DNA from: an uncultured Clostridia bacterium
GTDB lineage: Bacteria > Bacillota > Clostridia > Oscillospirales > Ruminococcaceae
NCBI GenBank assembly: GCA_947630845.1
Contig: CANRJB010000012.1
Location: forward strand, 1-64,000
DNA: 64,000 nt
Reading direction: 5' to 3'
Shown here: piece by piece, positions 24,097 to 38,500 of the stretch
Layout of the letters: each line of letters begins with the position of its first letter
Numbering within the stretch: position 1 is the first letter of the stretch
Made by a program: the position numbers and the translations under genes
The notes under the pieces: generated by a model
Database searches by the model: none
Told to the model about the DNA's origin: nothing
The model's input: only the letters and a program-made list of their open reading frames with translations

Positions 24097-25509
24097 TTAT
24101 TTTTCATAATACACAATTCTTCCGCCGAGTTCATAGAAAATTTCCGAAAACTTATCCTGTGACATGGTCACACTGCTGCCCGTGTTGGGGTCACGGTAGG
24201 TCAGGTCTTCCGCATCATGCCCACAGATCACAACTGCATGTTCCCCTCCGGGCCAGCGGATGAGTTCACCCGTCTGGTAATCATACCATTCCTTTCGGTA
24301 AACAATTCCTGTGTCAGGTCTTGTGGTGTACCATGCAATCACAGGATTGCCCGTGTTCAGGATGGAGAGGACTTCTGTCATCGTTGCACCTTTTTTGGTG
24401 ATAGCACCGCTCCGGAGTTGAGAAGCGACTTTTGCGATTGGTTCGTTGAACACGCCGAATGACCCCGAATCTGTCGGCGTTCCCACAAACTCACGCTCCG
24501 GATTTGCACCTACTGTCCTTCCGTTTGCTGTATAGGGTTTCGGACCTTTTGGCAGAATGTCGACGATCTGTGCCACCGAGGTATCCACGCCGTAAAATTT
24601 CAGCAGCATATAGAGAGCCGCACTTTCACAGCCTGTCGGATAATCCGGATTCTGATTAAATTCAATGACCGGCAGATCGACAATCTTAGCACCGGGATTC
24701 TGATTCAGGATCGTTTTTTTCAGATAGGCAAGATCAAGGATATTGATGCTGCCATCCATGTCCATATCGGCAGTATCAACGGAGACACCATCCGCATTGC
24801 CCAGCAAAAACTGTTGAAGCAGGGCAGCATCGTCCTGCCCCACAGTACCATCATGGTTGACATCTCCTGTCAGCGGCAGACCTGATGCACCGGTCAGGAC
24901 AGGGTCAGTGCCAGTGTAGGAGAGAAGCTTTTGCGAAAAGGCAGCCGCTGCATCATCGGTAAGCGGTAGTTTTCTGTAGTATGGGTACATAACCGTGAGC
25001 TGTTCCGCTGTAATGCCTGCTGCAGTGATGTCCTCTGCCGAACTCTCATAGATCCACTCCGGCGTATAGAACTTGTCCCCGATCACAATGGTGTATGGGG
25101 ATGCAAATGTGGCAAGGATCTCCTCATCTGTACCGTTCAGGAGGAGGGTGATCTCATCTGCTGTCAGTTTTCCTTCCAGAGCGTTTCTGATCTCGCTTTC
25201 CTCATGTGCAAATGTCCGCAGGAAAGAGCAGACATTCGGATAAGTATTCAGTTCTGTCTGGATGCCCGGATGAAAGGCACCGTGGAACGCAGTCCATGCC
25301 GAGACACTTTCGCTTGATTCGAGATTCTGGAGACTATCGGGAATGGGCTCAAGTTTGCTGCTGAGTACCGTGAATGCCGTATCGTCCGTATCATCAGCAA
25401 AGGGCACAGGCATGGTAACGATCTCCGTGTCCGCAGCCTGTACGTTCATCCCACTCGGGATTCCCACCAGAAGTGCTGCAAGTAGCAGCGCAGTCAGTTT
25501 CTGTTTCAT
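24097..25509 (-). CDS. Dockerin protein with C39-like cysteine peptidase domain
   Basis: A 470-residue secreted protein. Residues 1-26: signal peptide (ending VQAA). Residues about 30-205: unknown, mostly helical. Residues 215-272: type I dockerin (GDVNHDGTVGQDDAALLQQ, DMDMDGSINILDLAYLKK). Residues about 280-470: a papain-like domain of the Peptidase_C39_2 type, with Cys294 (PTGCESAALYML), His424 (GGEHAVVICG) and Asp440 (YRDPNTG) as the probable triad. Such domains occur in gut Firmicutes surface proteins; a peptidase on a cellulosome might trim other components or degrade cell-wall proteins. Start at 25509 chosen from GAGGTG and the signal peptide. A consensus promoter lies upstream. Confidence 0.87.
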   Translation of the reverse strand: MKQKLTALLLAALLVGIPSGMNVQAADTEIVTMPVPFADDTDDTAFTVLSSKLEPIPDSLQNLESSESVSAWTAFHGAFHPGIQTELNTYPNVCSFLRTFAHEESEIRNALEGKLTADEITLLLNGTDEEILATFASPYTIVIGDKFYTPEWIYESSAEDITAAGITAEQLTVMYPYYRKLPLTDDAAAAFSQKLLSYTGTDPVLTGASGLPLTGDVNHDGTVGQDDAALLQQFLLGNADGVSVDTADMDMDGSINILDLAYLKKTILNQNPGAKIVDLPVIEFNQNPDYPTGCESAALYMLLKFYGVDTSVAQIVDILPKGPKPYTANGRTVGANPEREFVGTPTDSGSFGVFNEPIAKVASQLRSGAITKKGATMTEVLSILNTGNPVIAWYTTRPDTGIVYRKEWYDYQTGELIRWPGGEHAVVICGHDAEDLTYRDPNTGSSVTMSQDKFSEIFYELGGRIVYYEK

Positions 25510-25531
25510 CTGTTTCACCTCAATAACATTC

Positions 25532-25560
25532 ATTATACCATATTCATCTGCAAAAGTCAA
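25532..25560 (-). promoter_or_regulatory. Promoter of the C39-dockerin gene
   Basis: On the minus strand: TTGACT (25560-25555), 17-base spacer, TATAAT (25537-25532), just ahead of the ribosome site. Confidence 0.85.
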
Positions 25561-25658
25561 TTCCCCTTTTTCTTCCAAAATGAAAGTGCTTTTAAAAATA
25601 AACAAGTATTTTTAACTTTACAGTCCAGTTTTTCATCAAAGTTTTTTTGGTGAACGAC

Positions 25659-25687
25659 TTGACAATCGAGGGGAACAGAGGTATAAT
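25659..25687 (+). promoter_or_regulatory. Promoter of the ATP synthase operon
   Basis: TTGACA at 25659-25664, 17-base spacer, TATAAT at 25682-25687. The start site would fall at about 25694, exactly where an 8-base-pair hairpin begins (TGTACAGA 25694-25701, TCTGTACA 25709-25716), so the mRNA likely starts with a stem-loop that could protect it. Confidence 0.88.
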
Positions 25688-25751
25688 AAGAAATGTACAG
25701 ATCAATTGTCTGTACACCACATTGCCGTCCACACCCACATCGGAGGTCATT

Positions 25752-26111
25752 ATGGAGGATTTACATAAAGAACTGCGCTATGCAGTGATCGGTACAATAC
25801 TCCTTGATGTTCTGGTATGGCTCAGCTCATTGTTTATTATGGGTTGGAGTATGACAGTCATAGTGGGGCTGCTGTTGGGAAGTGCAGGGATGCTGTGTAA
25901 TCTGTTGCTGTTGCGCAGGACGATCCGGAATGCCGTATATTTCGGCAAGACAAAGGATATTACCGGCTATCTGCTGCGTTGTCTGATTGCCTCTGCTGTG
26001 ATAGCGGCAGGACTGATGACAGAGCAGGTGAGTGCATGGGGGGCAGTGTTGCCTTTCCTGTATCCGAAGTTCATCTTCGGGGTGATGGCAATGCGAAAAC
26101 CTAAGAAGTGA
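25752..26111 (+). CDS. atpI: AtpI-like ATP synthase accessory membrane protein
   Basis: A 119-residue protein with four hydrophobic helices (residues about 10-30, 33-53, 73-90, 95-112), short basic loops and a basic C-terminus (MRKPKK). Size, topology and position as first gene before atpB mark it as subunit I, which helps assemble the c-ring, and in Na+ enzymes this gene is regularly present. Sequence conservation of AtpI is low, so the name rests mainly on context. GGAGGT lies 5 bases before the ATG at 25752. Confidence 0.8.
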   Translation: MEDLHKELRYAVIGTILLDVLVWLSSLFIMGWSMTVIVGLLLGSAGMLCNLLLLRRTIRNAVYFGKTKDITGYLLRCLIASAVIAAGLMTEQVSAWGAVLPFLYPKFIFGVMAMRKPKK

Positions 26112-26167
26112 TTCGTTAAGAGTTTGTTTCGTATCAAGGATGAGAAACAGGCTCAGAGAATGGAGGG

Positions 26168-27245
<1,078 letters not shown>

Positions 27246-27271
27246 GCGGATGTTACGGGAGGGTAACTGCA

Positions 27272-27780
27272 TTGAATCTGGATTTTTTAACAATTGATGT
27301 TGGTACCATACTCTTCACGCTCATCAATACGCTGCTCATCTTCCTTGCTTTCAAATTCATCCTGTTCAAACGGGTAGATGCTATCCTTGCCAAGCGTCAG
27401 GAAGAAGTGGATGCGACGTATACTGCGGCTGATGATGCCCTTGCTTCTGCTAATTCCGACAAGGAGCAGTACGCAAAGGCAATGGCAGGTGCAAAGGAAG
27501 AAGCTGCACAGATCGTCAGCCGTGCTGAAAAAACTGCGCAGCGTGAGGGAGATGCCATTCTCGAACAGGCACGTACCGAAGCACAGGCTGTCCGGGAGAA
27601 GGCGACACTCGATACCGAGCGTGAAAAGGTACAAGCACGCACTGCCCTGCAAGGTGAGATCACAAACCTTGCAATGGAACTGGCAGAGAAGATCATGGAG
27701 AAGGAGATCGATAAGACAGATCATGCACGTCTGATCGATGACTTCCTTGAAGAGATCGACAGCAGCGAGGACGGCGAGTC

Positions 27781-27784
<4 letters not shown>
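27272..27784 (+). CDS. atpF: F-type ATP synthase subunit b
   Basis: A 170-residue stator stalk subunit: one N-terminal membrane helix (residues about 10-32, TILFTLINTLLIFLAFKFILF) and a long charged helical dimerisation region (about 38-160) rich in Ala, Glu and Lys. It links subunit a to the delta/alpha head. Translation starts at TTG 27272 with GGGAGGG 6 bases upstream. The stop overlaps atpH by 4 bases. Confidence 0.96.
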
Positions 27785-29831
<2,047 letters not shown>

Positions 29832-29843
29832 TGAGGTGGTACG

Positions 29844-30710
29844 ATGCCGAATTTGAAGGATATTAAGCGGCGCATCCATTCCGTCGAAAGCACCATGCAG
29901 ATCACAAAGGCAATGGAGCTTGTGGCATCCTCAAAATTCCGCCATGCCAAAGATCGTGCAGAAACGGCTGAGCCATTCTATCGCTCGATCTATCAACTCA
30001 TGGCAGAGATTGCAAGCGAAGATCCCTACTTCAACTCTCAGTATGTCCATAAACAGACTGCAGACGGTGCAGTCCTGCTGATTGTGATTGCAGGGGACAG
30101 GGGACTTGCGGGGGGCTTCAATTCTGCAATTCTCCGGATGGCACAAGCCCGTATTGACGAGGTGCGTGCGCAGGGGGGCAATCCTATTGTCATGCCGATC
30201 GGACAGAAGGCTGTGGACTATTTCGTCCGGCGTGGGGAAAAACTGCTGAAAACCTATGACCATGTTGCAGAGCATGCAAGCATCTATCTTGCTATGGACA
30301 TGGCGGAGTTGGTTTTGCAGACTTACAAGCGGCATGAGTCGCTTTGCAGTGTGGAACTGATCTTCACAAACTATGTCTCCCCCATCAAGCAGCTCCCGGA
30401 ACATATGCAGGTCATTCCGCTCTCCGAGCTGCCGGAACTGGATCAAAAAAAGAGTGCAGTGGAGTACGAACCGTCGCCGGAGGTGCTGTTTGACAAACTT
30501 GTACCACAGTATCTGGCAGGGCTGATTTACGGGGCAATTGCAGAGTCGTTTGCATCCGAACAGGCAGCAAGACGGACGGCGATGGAAAATGCGACCGACA
30601 ATGCAACTGAGATGATCGACAATCTGTCTCTGCAATACAATCGTGCAAGACAAAGTGCCATCACACAGGAAATTACAGAAATTGTCGGCGGCGCAAATGC
30701 GCAGCAGTAA
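29844..30710 (+). CDS. atpG: F-type ATP synthase subunit gamma
   Basis: A 288-residue rotor shaft. The two ends of the central coiled coil are plain: N-terminal MPNLKDIKRRIHSVESTMQIT and C-terminal RARQSAITQEITEIVGGA (about residues 264-284). The middle GDRGLAGGFNSAIL (about 84-97) is the conserved Rossmann part. Rotation of this subunit drives the catalytic cycle. It follows atpA by 12 bases and precedes atpD by 18 bases. Confidence 0.97.
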   Translation: MPNLKDIKRRIHSVESTMQITKAMELVASSKFRHAKDRAETAEPFYRSIYQLMAEIASEDPYFNSQYVHKQTADGAVLLIVIAGDRGLAGGFNSAILRMAQARIDEVRAQGGNPIVMPIGQKAVDYFVRRGEKLLKTYDHVAEHASIYLAMDMAELVLQTYKRHESLCSVELIFTNYVSPIKQLPEHMQVIPLSELPELDQKKSAVEYEPSPEVLFDKLVPQYLAGLIYGAIAESFASEQAARRTAMENATDNATEMIDNLSLQYNRARQSAITQEITEIVGGANAQQ

Positions 30711-30716
30711 TTCTGA

Positions 30717-32120
<1,404 letters not shown>

Positions 32121-32125
32121 CGGCT

Positions 32126-32563
32126 ATGCGTTTGTTCAAGTTCACGATCGTCACGCCGCACAGGACACTGTTTGACGGCGAGATACAGGAGGTCATTGCC
32201 CGGACAACAGAGGGAGATGTCGGCATTTTAGCAGGTCATGCACGCTATGCGGCAATTCTGAAAACCGGTGTCATGACTGTAAAGATGGAAAACGGCAGCA
32301 TCCGTAAAGCAGCCGTTGCAGGCGGAGTTATCAAGGTGTCGGACGATAAGACAACAGTACTTTCTACCGCCGCAGAATGGGCAGAGGAGATTGACCCCGA
32401 CTGGGCAGAGCGTTCCCGTCAGGATGCACTTGCGAAAATTGAACAGGCAAAGAATGAGCCTGATCGTCTGGAGCGTGCAAACCTGAAATTACAGCGTGCG
32501 CTGAACCGGCTTTCTGTCTCCGGACACGGGACAGGAACGATACAGGCACCGAAAAAAAAATAA
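32126..32563 (+). CDS. atpC: F-type ATP synthase subunit epsilon
   Basis: A 145-residue epsilon subunit: N-terminal beta sandwich (residues about 1-85, FKFTIVTPHRTLFDGEI, GDVGILAGHA) and a two-helix C-terminal domain (about 90-135) that can inhibit the motor. The ATG at 32126 has GGAG 8 bases upstream and gives the family-typical start; an in-frame GTG at 32117 inside the atpD stop is an alternative. It is the last gene of the operon. Confidence 0.96.
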   Translation: MRLFKFTIVTPHRTLFDGEIQEVIARTTEGDVGILAGHARYAAILKTGVMTVKMENGSIRKAAVAGGVIKVSDDKTTVLSTAAEWAEEIDPDWAERSRQDALAKIEQAKNEPDRLERANLKLQRALNRLSVSGHGTGTIQAPKKK

Positions 32564-32580
32564 AGCAGCAAAGCAATGTG

Positions 32581-32610
32581 GAGCGACCCGACAAGCTGGT
32601 CGCTCGCTTT
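32581..32610 (+). terminator. Probable terminator of the ATP synthase operon
   Basis: GAGCGACC (32581-32588) pairs with GGTCGCTC (32598-32605), followed by GCTTT. The T run is short, so it may be weak. The remaining gap to 32761 shows no further feature. Confidence 0.6.
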
Positions 32611-32761
32611 GTATACATCATAGGGAATCATGTTTCTGTAGGCAGTATCTACAGGCAAGTTGACACCGCACATCTCTGATACTGTTTTCCAATCTTTTGA
32701 TAATGTCAATAATCAATGTTTCAGAGAATAGGTACTATAACAGAAGGGAAGGATGAATACA

Positions 32762-33889
32762 ATGGCAAAGGTCTATTTCACAGATTTCCGCACAGGATAC
32801 ATGGGGGAAAGTATGCCTGCAAAGATGAAGCGACTTGCCAAAGAAGCCGGCATCGGGACGATAGACATGAATGGGAAATTTGTGGCGATCAAAATGCATT
32901 TCGGAGAGCTTGGCAATATCAGTTATTTGCGCCCGAATTATGCAAAGGCTCTTGTTGATCTGATCAAGGAGCTTGGCGGCAAACCATTCCTGACAGACTG
33001 CAATACGATGTACCCGGGCTATCGAAAAAATGCATTGGAGCATCTCGAGTGTGCATGGGAGAATGGCTTTACACCGCTGACCGTGGGTTGCCCTGTGATC
33101 ATCGGCGATGGTCTGAAGGGAACGGATGATATTGCTGTACCGCTTGAGGGTTGTGAATATACAAAAGAAGCCCTGATCGGGCGTGCTATCATGGATGCGG
33201 ATGTCTTTATCAGCCTGACCCATTTCAAAGGACATGAGCTGACGGGGTTCGGCGGTACCATCAAGAACATCGGCATGGGCTGTGGTTCAAGAGCCGGCAA
33301 GACAGATCAGCACTCCAGCGGCAAGCCGATTATTGACGAAGAGAAATGCAGGGGCTGTAAGAGGTGTCTCCGGGAATGTGCTAATCATGGACTGGTGTTT
33401 GATGAGGAGACACGGAAGATGCATGTAGATGAAGCATCCTGTGTAGGTTGCGGCAGATGTCTCGGGGCATGCAATTTTGATGCCATTGACTTTGCGCAGA
33501 ATCAGGCGGTCAACATCCTGAATGCGAAAATGGCAGAATATACGAAGGCAGTTGTCAGCGGAAGGGAATGTTTCCACATATCGCTTGTAGTCGATGTCTC
33601 TCCCTACTGTGACTGTCACGGTGAGAATGACGCACCCATTTTGCCAGATATCGGCATGTTTGCGTCTTTTGACCCTGTGGCACTGGATCAGGCATGTGCA
33701 GATGCCTGTCTGAGATCGCAGCCGCTTCCAGATTCCGTACTCGGGGAACATCTGGCAGATGATTCCTTCACCAACCATCACGACCATTTCAAGAATACAA
33801 CGCCTGAGTCTGAATGGGAGACACAATTGATTCATGGTGAAAGAATCGGTCTTGGCAGCAGACAGTATGAGCTTGTCAGGATCAGATAA
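32762..33889 (+). CDS. DUF362 protein with two [4Fe-4S] ferredoxin motifs
   Basis: A 375-residue iron-sulfur protein. The DUF362 domain (residues about 1-180 and 220-330; KMHFGELGN, then FISLTHFKGHELTGFGGTIKNIGMG) surrounds a ferredoxin insert with two cluster motifs: CRGCKRCLRECANHGLVF (about 195-212) and CVGCGRCLGACNFDAIDF (about 225-242). Such proteins are common in anaerobes; their reaction is not established, though a redox role is expected. The start at 32762 is preferred because GGAAGG is well spaced; ATG 32753 is close to its ribosome site. Single gene, ending before a bidirectional terminator. Confidence 0.92.
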   Translation: MAKVYFTDFRTGYMGESMPAKMKRLAKEAGIGTIDMNGKFVAIKMHFGELGNISYLRPNYAKALVDLIKELGGKPFLTDCNTMYPGYRKNALEHLECAWENGFTPLTVGCPVIIGDGLKGTDDIAVPLEGCEYTKEALIGRAIMDADVFISLTHFKGHELTGFGGTIKNIGMGCGSRAGKTDQHSSGKPIIDEEKCRGCKRCLRECANHGLVFDEETRKMHVDEASCVGCGRCLGACNFDAIDFAQNQAVNILNAKMAEYTKAVVSGRECFHISLVVDVSPYCDCHGENDAPILPDIGMFASFDPVALDQACADACLRSQPLPDSVLGEHLADDSFTNHHDHFKNTTPESEWETQLIHGERIGLGSRQYELVRIR

Positions 33890-33985
33890 AATTCATATGC
33901 GGCATTCAATCTATTAACAAAGTCAGCAGATTAAATGCGAATCAATACAAAGACCATCCACAGCAACACAGAAAAAACATACCAA

Positions 33986-34022
33986 AAGCTCCCGGCATCA
34001 GTTTCCGGGAGCTTCTTTCTTT
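33986..34022. terminator. Bidirectional terminator between convergent genes
   Basis: AAGCTCCCGG (33986-33995) pairs with CCGGGAGCTT (34005-34014), followed by CTTTCTTTT on the plus side and TTTTGG on the minus side. The stop codon of the minus-strand HTH gene (33998) lies in the loop. Confidence 0.85.
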
Positions 34023-35413
34023 TCGTTGACACAGACAACTTCGAGTTCTTTTTTAATCATATCTATGGCACTTTTTTCATCAGATATAAATTCAGCATTC
34101 TGCAAAGCTTCCTGGTAGGATATCAGAAAGTTCGTGATTTTACTGTCATTGACATCTGCAATGCGATACTGTTTTCCAAAGTCGTACAACAAGATGATCC
34201 GACCGGAAGTGAACAAATTCATCAGATAAAGGGAACCTTTACCATAATCCGGCAGCCGCATGATATGGGGTGTAATGGAGTTGTCGATCTCAGCGTTCTC
34301 TATCATGTCATATAAGGAAAGAAGTCGCATTTCCTTGGGAATATTCTTTGACAGATGCTTACTGGTTTCATAGAACACATCAGAATGGATAAAATCATAC
34401 AATCCTTGTTCAGTGAAAGTCACCTTGACCTTTTTCTTCAGTGAACAGTTGACTAAGAAATTGTAATACATTTCAATAATCTCTGTAGAATTGTCAATAT
34501 CAGCAACATAACGGAAAAAGTCATCCTTGGGTCGCTCCATTAGGATGCAGGGAGCATTTTTCAGAATGTAGATCTCATTCCTATTGTCCGGAGTAGTATC
34601 CGGAGAAATGGTGCTGGTAAGCCGCAGAAAGCTCTCTGCATTGTCAAAGACATTCATGAACAGGAACGTCTGTCTCTGCAATTCTTCAAATTGTGACAGA
34701 TACAGCGCAATGATATCTGGTGTATTCAGATATTGTGCCTTGCAGCAATCATTACTGAGGAGCAGTACGCCATGATTTGTGATACACCAATAACAGAAAA
34801 CTGACATATGCATGAGATCTTCCAGATCGGTATACATCCCTCTCACACTGCCACAGTGCAGAAATAATGCCGGCAATGCACTGATGAAGGAAGCCATATT
34901 CCGTTCTGCACCCACCTCCGTCTTGTCAAGCGGCATGATCCATTCCACACACAATTCTTCCGGGAGTGCAGCGAACACATCAATAAGCAAGTTCTCACAG
35001 CAGAGTGGTGTCATCAACAGTTTCACAGACTGTGCCTGCTGAACGACAGATAAAAATGCCCGTTTTACCATTTCACTGCCTTGTATCACTGCTTCCGGCA
35101 TCGGAGAAAACGGGGTACATCCCGAAAGAGCTGGAAATCCGATACGGTATAATTGATGAAAGGCAGCGGAAGCAAGTCCATATTTTGTAGAAATTTTTTC
35201 ATTCTGGTAGGTAATAGACATCTGCTCCCGTTCAAGTTCATCAAGCCCCATGGTATTGCAAAGTGCCAATACCATCAGGAAGTCAGGCGGCAGAATTGAA
35301 CCATTCTTGATTTTACTGAAATAGGATTTTTTAATCCCCAACTTATCGTAGATCTGCACGCCTTTCAATTTGTGTTTTACCATCAGTTCTGTTAAAACTT
35401 CATAGAATCTCAT
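33998..35413 (-). CDS. Helix-turn-helix regulator with large unknown C-terminal region
   Basis: A 471-residue protein. Residues about 1-60 form an Xre/Cro-type helix-turn-helix (RFYEVLTELMVKHKLKGVQIYDKLGIKKSYFSKIKNG). The remaining 400 residues match nothing I recognise; they are soluble, mixed alpha/beta and could be a sensor domain. There is no membrane segment. It could regulate itself or nearby genes; no operator was seen. The start at 35413 is chosen from GGTGAT 5 bases before; ATG 35422 is an alternative. It has a consensus promoter and is flanked by terminators, so it is monocistronic. Confidence 0.7.
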   Translation of the reverse strand: MRFYEVLTELMVKHKLKGVQIYDKLGIKKSYFSKIKNGSILPPDFLMVLALCNTMGLDELEREQMSITYQNEKISTKYGLASAAFHQLYRIGFPALSGCTPFSPMPEAVIQGSEMVKRAFLSVVQQAQSVKLLMTPLCCENLLIDVFAALPEELCVEWIMPLDKTEVGAERNMASFISALPALFLHCGSVRGMYTDLEDLMHMSVFCYWCITNHGVLLLSNDCCKAQYLNTPDIIALYLSQFEELQRQTFLFMNVFDNAESFLRLTSTISPDTTPDNRNEIYILKNAPCILMERPKDDFFRYVADIDNSTEIIEMYYNFLVNCSLKKKVKVTFTEQGLYDFIHSDVFYETSKHLSKNIPKEMRLLSLYDMIENAEIDNSITPHIMRLPDYGKGSLYLMNLFTSGRIILLYDFGKQYRIADVNDSKITNFLISYQEALQNAEFISDEKSAIDMIKKELEVVCVNEKKEAPGN

Positions 35414-35430
35414 AATCATCACCGCATTAT

Positions 35431-35459
35431 ATTATATCACAAATTATGGTAATAATCAA
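35431..35459 (-). promoter_or_regulatory. Promoter of the HTH regulator
   Basis: On the minus strand: TTGATT (35459-35454), 17-base spacer, TATAAT (35436-35431); a second overlapping TATAAT lies at 35431-35426. Confidence 0.8.
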
Positions 35460-35473
35460 TACTAATAGAAAAA

Positions 35474-35503
35474 GTTTCCTGACAAATAAATTTGTCAGGA
35501 AAC
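35474..35503 (-). terminator. Terminator of the trmO-addB-addA operon
   Basis: A perfect 13-bp stem, GTTTCCTGACAAA (35474-35486) with TTTGTCAGGAAAC (35491-35503), loop TAAA. Read on the minus strand it is followed by TTTTTCT. It stands 45 bases after the addA stop. Confidence 0.88.
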
Positions 35504-35548
35504 ACGTTGTAATCTTTATACAGTTTCTCCGGAAGCAATGTTTCGGGC

Positions 35549-38500
35549 TCAGTCGGGATAGAAGATCGTATCCAGATCTACCGCAAGCGCTTTGCCAAGA
35601 GTAAAAGAGTAGAGATATGCTTCTTTGACTTTTTCTCCAAGAAGCAGCTCTGCTGCCTTTTGGTATAGACCGAGCTGTAAATCATACCGTTCGAGAAAAT
35701 AGTCCTCTGAATTGCTATGGTCTGTCTTATAGTCCACCAACACCCAACCGTCCTTTTCATGAAAGAGCAGATCCATTGTCCCGATCAGGATACCGTCCGT
35801 ATCCCGATACTGTGTAGCAAGGGCAGATCCTTCCGGCAGGTGCAGCTCACCGATCCGGACAAAAAGCTGTTTTTCACGGCACACCTCATCAGAGGCAGCA
35901 ATACGCTTGTATAGCGCACTTCCAAAAAATGCCGCAAGCTCCTCTGGCTTGACGGTATCCCGTTCTGCATCTGTGATGAATCCATCACGAAGCAGTCTAT
36001 CCAGTTCTGCTGCCAGATTATTTTCCGCAGACCGGAAATCAAGACACTGCATGATTTTGTGTACAGCAGTTCCCCTTGCAGAGCCTTTGAGCTTTTTGGC
36101 GTTACCTGCACTGTTTTCTTTGAGAAATCTGGGTTCTTTGATACGTCTTTCCGTATTCTCCTCCGGGTGGGCAAGCATTGTTACACTATATTTCGAGACA
36201 AGTCCTACGCATGGAGAGGTATACGTGAATGCAAGCTGCTGTTCCATCTTTGACAGCAATTCTGCATCTGGTACTGCATGAGGTTCAGCAGGTTCCGGAT
36301 CTGGATGCGGTTCAGTCGCAGGCTTTTTCCAGACACAGTAATCCAGAAGTGCAGAGCGATTGCTGATACCTTCTTCTGCTGCTTTCCGGTAATGTGCTGC
36401 CTCCCCTGTAGAATACAAAAAGAGATACAGCCAATCCTGCATGGAAACAGCCCTTTGCGCCAGCAGCGGAGCAAGTGCAGGGGCATCCTCAAGCAGCGCA
36501 CCTATGTTGCTGAATGCAGATGCTATTTTGATCCCTTCCTCCTGCATCACAAGAAAGAGCTGCTGCTTTGCACGTGTCAGTGCCACATAGAGCAGACGCA
36601 TCTCCTCACTCTTTTGCCGCCGGTGTCGTCCGGTCAGAAGATAGCGGTAGGTGACAGTGTTCATCTTCAGGAAATTCTCCCGGTCAAAGAGATGCAGACC
36701 CAGAAGACCATTTTCACTTGCCTGTATGGGCTCACTGCTGTCAGCAATGGTGTTGAAGCGATGCTCCAGATGTGCCAGAAAGACAAACGGATATTCCAGT
36801 CCCTTGGACTTATGAATGGTTTTGATCATCACGCTGCTGCTATCTTCCGGCGCATTCATGCTGTCCAGATCATTTCCTGCTGCGATAAGCCTGTCAAGAT
36901 AACGCAGCCATCCGCTGAGACTGCTCTGCGAAGTCAGATCGGCGTTTTCCCGATAACTCTGTGCAGCCTGCCGGTAAGCATCCAGATGCTCACGTCTGCG
37001 TTCCGCATCCCCATACAATCCCTGTAGGGAGAGCAGATCGGTCATGTCATAGATCATCCGGATGCAATCTTCAAGAGCCGTCTGTTCCGCAGCTTGCCGC
37101 ATAGCAGTCAGCAGCTCCATGAATGCCTGACATTTTGATCGAAGAGCCACAGGAAGACCGGGTAAGTCTGTATCCATGAGGATCTTCTGCATTTGCAGAT
37201 AGAGTCTTTTCTGCTTGCCATATACCTTGAGAAGAGCCAGATCCTCAGCCGTGAAGCCGCAGACCGGAGACAGCAGTATCGCAGCCATTGCCGCATCTGT
37301 CATGGGATTGTCCGTGATACGCAGCAGATTATTGATCAGGTGAATTTCTTCATAGGCAAGGAGTCCTGCATCCCTGTCACTCACCACCGGAATGTTACGC
37401 CTCCGGAAGGCATCGAGCATGCCATCCAGAAATCCTTTGGGTGATCGCATCAGGATGCAAAAATCTCCCGGCTTGCAGTCACGGCTGCCATTTTTCTCCA
37501 CGACCTGTACCTTTCCCCGAAGCATACTGTCTATGGTATCGGCAATACATTCCGCTTGAACATCATATTCAGCCGGCAGTAAACTCTCAGGCTGTGGGAG
37601 GATAATTTGTGTCAGAGCAGTGAATGACGGGTAGACTGGCGATCCGAAGTTGAGCTGTTCGTTAGTATCGTATGTCACCTCACCGCACTGTTCTGTCATC
37701 AGCACCGAAAACAGCGAATTGACAAATTCCAGCACTCCATGCGCACTCCGGAAATTCTGGTTCAGATAGATTCTCGCCATCTCTCCGTCCCGACAATCTG
37801 TCAGCGGTCTGCTCTCTGCAATGACACGCCTGAAGTTTTCGGGATTTGCCTGACGAAAGCTGTAGATAGACTGTTTAACATCGCCTACCAGAAAAGCATT
37901 GTTTCCATAGTGCAGCCCATCCTCCGAGACGGCTGCTCCCCTTGACAGAAGCTTGAAGATGCAGTCCTGCTTGTTGTTGGAGTCCTGATATTCATCCACC
38001 ATGATAAGACTGATCTGTTCAGAGAGCTGTGCAGCAAGTTGTGTCCGGCAGATACGCCCATTTTCAACACAGCCAAGCAGAGAAAGCGCAAGTTCTTCCG
38101 CATCCGAAAAACCAAGAATATTCTGTCTTCTCTTTTCTTCAGCCGCTGCATCTATATATTCTTCTGTGATCGTCAGCAGCAAGGGGATAAGCTTTGCCTC
38201 TATCTCCTGATCCTCCGCAAAATAGCGCAGCGGTGCAAGATATCCTTGTATAAGCTTTTTTTTGTAGTGGTCGCTGTACAGGGAGCAGAACTGTTTGTAG
38301 ACCTTCTTTGCATCAGGGTCAGCATTTTCAGCCTTGCGGTCACGGGGGAGAGGGCGGAACGATATTACTGTTCTCAGTGGCTCATTCAGCAGCTCCGCAT
38401 CAGATATAGTTTGCAGGGCACAGATCTGTTCTTGCAAAGCAGCTTCATCCTCCAGCAGTTTCTGGAGATAGCGGTTCTGCTCATCCGGCAGAATGACCAC

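Noticed and set aside
36278-37027. Plus-strand open frames inside addA
   Set aside because: Shadow of the addA reading frame; no start signal and no recognisable protein.
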